From an uncultured Deinococcales bacterium (GTDB lineage: Bacteria; Deinococcota; Deinococci; Deinococcales; Trueperaceae): 6,917 nt of DNA. The notes under the pieces were generated by a model, which was given only the letters and a program-made list of their open reading frames with translations, did no database searches and was not told where the DNA came from. This document shows positions 5,574 to 6,917 of this stretch, one piece after another. How positions within the stretch are numbered: the first letter of the stretch is position 1; each line of letters opens with the position of its first letter. The stretch spans positions 1 to 6,917 of the forward strand of contig CALGZD010000118.1 of NCBI GenBank assembly GCA_937934635.1, in the 5' to 3' direction. Made by a program: the position numbers and the translations under genes.

Positions 5574-6917
5574 TTGAACCGCAATATTTATAGAGACTGT
5601 GTAGTCTTAGTCTTCCTCATACTGCAATGCTTCACTGTGCTCATCATATTATACGGCTTAAAAATCAATAGCACCTTTTTTAATCAAGGTCATAATGTTG
5701 TTCAAACACATAACCTTGAAATGATGACCCTAGTCACAAATAACATTTCCAATTACTTAGAAGGTTTTTTCAAGCCAGCCCAAAGTGTGGTGGAATCAAG
5801 TCATGACCTAGTTTTTGATGGTCAACTAGACTATCTTGACGACAAACAATTGCAACTGTACTTTGTTCGACAATTAGAACGCAATGCTAGCTTTTCTGGT
5901 GCTTTTTTTGGTAGACCCAACGGCTCTTTTATCTTTGTAAAACGTGAAGATAAAGGCTACAAGACCAAAATCATCCAAACACAACCCACAAGACAAGTTT
6001 ACTTTGAAACACAAAATTTAGACGGTGAGCAGCTCAACAGCTATTTGGACAACCAAGACGGTTATACGCCTATTGAACGTCCTTGGTATCAAAAGGCTAT
6101 TGAATCAACTGCTACTATCTGGACTGAGCCCTATACTTTTTTTACATCACAAAAATCTGGTGTTACCGCGGCTATTGCAGTTAGAGATAAAAACCAGCAA
6201 TTGTTAGGTGTCATAGGTGTAGATGTTGAACTTGAAACCTTATCAAGTTATCTTGAGCAATTTACACTTTCTGAGTATCAAAGCTATCCTCTATTAATCT
6301 CACCAAATGGTCAAGTAATAGCTAAACCAAAAAATTCAGAAAATGCTAGAAGCTTACTTCCATTTTTTGAAATTGATTATAGAGAAAAGTTTTTAGCTCC
6401 TCAAAACAGTCAACAAATTATGCTTGGCGAAATTACTGAAATACCAATTGCTGACACAAGTTATTTGAGTCTTTTTAAAAGGGTTACAACATTGTCAAGC
6501 CAACCTTGGTTATTAGGGGTATATGCACCCAAAGCAGTTTACAGCAAAAACATAGAAAGGTATTATAAAAGCAATATTACATCGATGGTATTGCTGTGGC
6601 TTTTATTTAGCCTACTAGCCCTTTTACTAAGTTTCCTACTAAGGAAACCTTTGAAGAAATTGCAACGCAGAGCAACTACAGACTCTTTAACGGGTTTGTT
6701 AAACCGTAGAGCATTTATTAACAAGGTAGACCGTTTAAAACTTAAAACGGAACAACAAAACAAACAATCCGCATTATTCATTATTGACTTAGATAATTTC
6801 AAACCTATTAATGATACCTATAGCCATGTTGTTGGTGATGAAGTACTAGTCAATGTTGCAAAACGTCTTAAACATTCAGTAAGGAAAGGTGATGTTGTTG
6901 CACGTATTGGTGGTGAT
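5574..6917 (+). CDS. Membrane-bound dCache-GGDEF diguanylate cyclase (3' end cut by window)
   Basis: The frame is open from 5529 to the window end; from TTG at 5574 it gives 448 residues. Helix 1 is about 9-29. A periplasmic double-Cache sensor follows at about 35-330, with ERPWYQKAIE at 168-177 and GVIGVDVELETL at 212-223. Helix 2 is about 336-356. The GGDEF domain starts at TDSLTGLLNRRAF (369-381), has IIDLDNFKPIND at 403-414 with metal-binding D405, and reaches GGD at 446-448. It would make c-di-GMP from two GTP in response to a small extracellular ligand. RKGD at 437-440, five residues before GGD, is the RxxD inhibitory site. The first in-frame ATG (5721) would delete helix 1, so the TTG start is preferred, though its ribosome-binding site (GAGAAAG) is weak. 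Any C-terminal domain lies outside. Confidence 0.9.
   Translation, partial: MNRNIYRDCVVLVFLILQCFTVLIILYGLKINSTFFNQGHNVVQTHNLEMMTLVTNNISNYLEGFFKPAQSVVESSHDLVFDGQLDYLDDKQLQLYFVRQLERNASFSGAFFGRPNGSFIFVKREDKGYKTKIIQTQPTRQVYFETQNLDGEQLNSYLDNQDGYTPIERPWYQKAIESTATIWTEPYTFFTSQKSGVTAAIAVRDKNQQLLGVIGVDVELETLSSYLEQFTLSEYQSYPLLISPNGQVIAKPKNSENARSLLPFFEIDYREKFLAPQNSQQIMLGEITEIPIADTSYLSLFKRVTTLSSQPWLLGVYAPKAVYSKNIERYYKSNITSMVLLWLLFSLLALLLSFLLRKPLKKLQRRATTDSLTGLLNRRAFINKVDRLKLKTEQQNKQSALFIIDLDNFKPINDTYSHVVGDEVLVNVAKRLKHSVRKGDVVARIGGD

Noticed and set aside
6025..6207. 60-codon frame on the plus strand
   Set aside because: Out-of-frame shadow inside the sensor domain of the cyclase, which is continuous and motif-rich in another frame.
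6563..6802. 79-codon frame on the minus strand
   Set aside because: Antisense to the second membrane helix and GGDEF domain; no recognisable features.

Overview
The window is AT-rich (roughly 40% GC by eye) bacterial chromosomal DNA with ordinary housekeeping content and no sign of phage, insertion sequence or plasmid functions. L27 begins [20 protein letters not shown], and together with the L21 and Obg N-termini it resembles, from memory of those families, the Deinococcus/Thermus phylum (Deinococcota). That placement is an inference; if correct, this is an unusually AT-rich member of a mostly GC-rich phylum.

Layout. Positions 1-502 hold no gene I can support, only an 18-bp tandem repeat and a perfect 12-bp inverted repeat just past the obg stop. 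On the minus strand, reading from 2763 down to 503, come a clear promoter, tRNA-Ala(GGC) with encoded CCA, rplU (L21), rpmA (L27) and obg. This is the conserved ribosome-biogenesis cluster: two large-subunit proteins plus the GTPase that acts on 50S assembly. On the plus strand, 2977-5199 is a two-gene unit, guanine deaminase (guaD) followed 9 nt later by an AEC-family permease. From 5574 to the end is a membrane-bound dCache-GGDEF diguanylate cyclase. It lacks an ATG at the expected start, is open to the window end, and is cut within the GGDEF signature itself.

What stands out is the spacers. Several carry short tandem duplications: 18 bp at 339-373, 11-bp arrays at 2793-2836 and 2860-2914, 15 bp at 2926-2955, 19 bp at 5198-5235 and 11 bp at 5271-5292. 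The guaD leader is the richest. Five purine-rich 11-mers alternate in two variants, the last supplies a Shine-Dalgarno-like AGAGGA to a 7-codon upstream ORF, and that ORF's stop overlaps an alternative guaD start (ATGA). Upstream of the cyclase, two interleaved stems could form an H-type pseudoknot around the ribosome-binding site of a 14-codon ORF. These RNA-level ideas are inferences from one sequence. I did not find a defence system, CRISPR array or clearly new multi-gene system.
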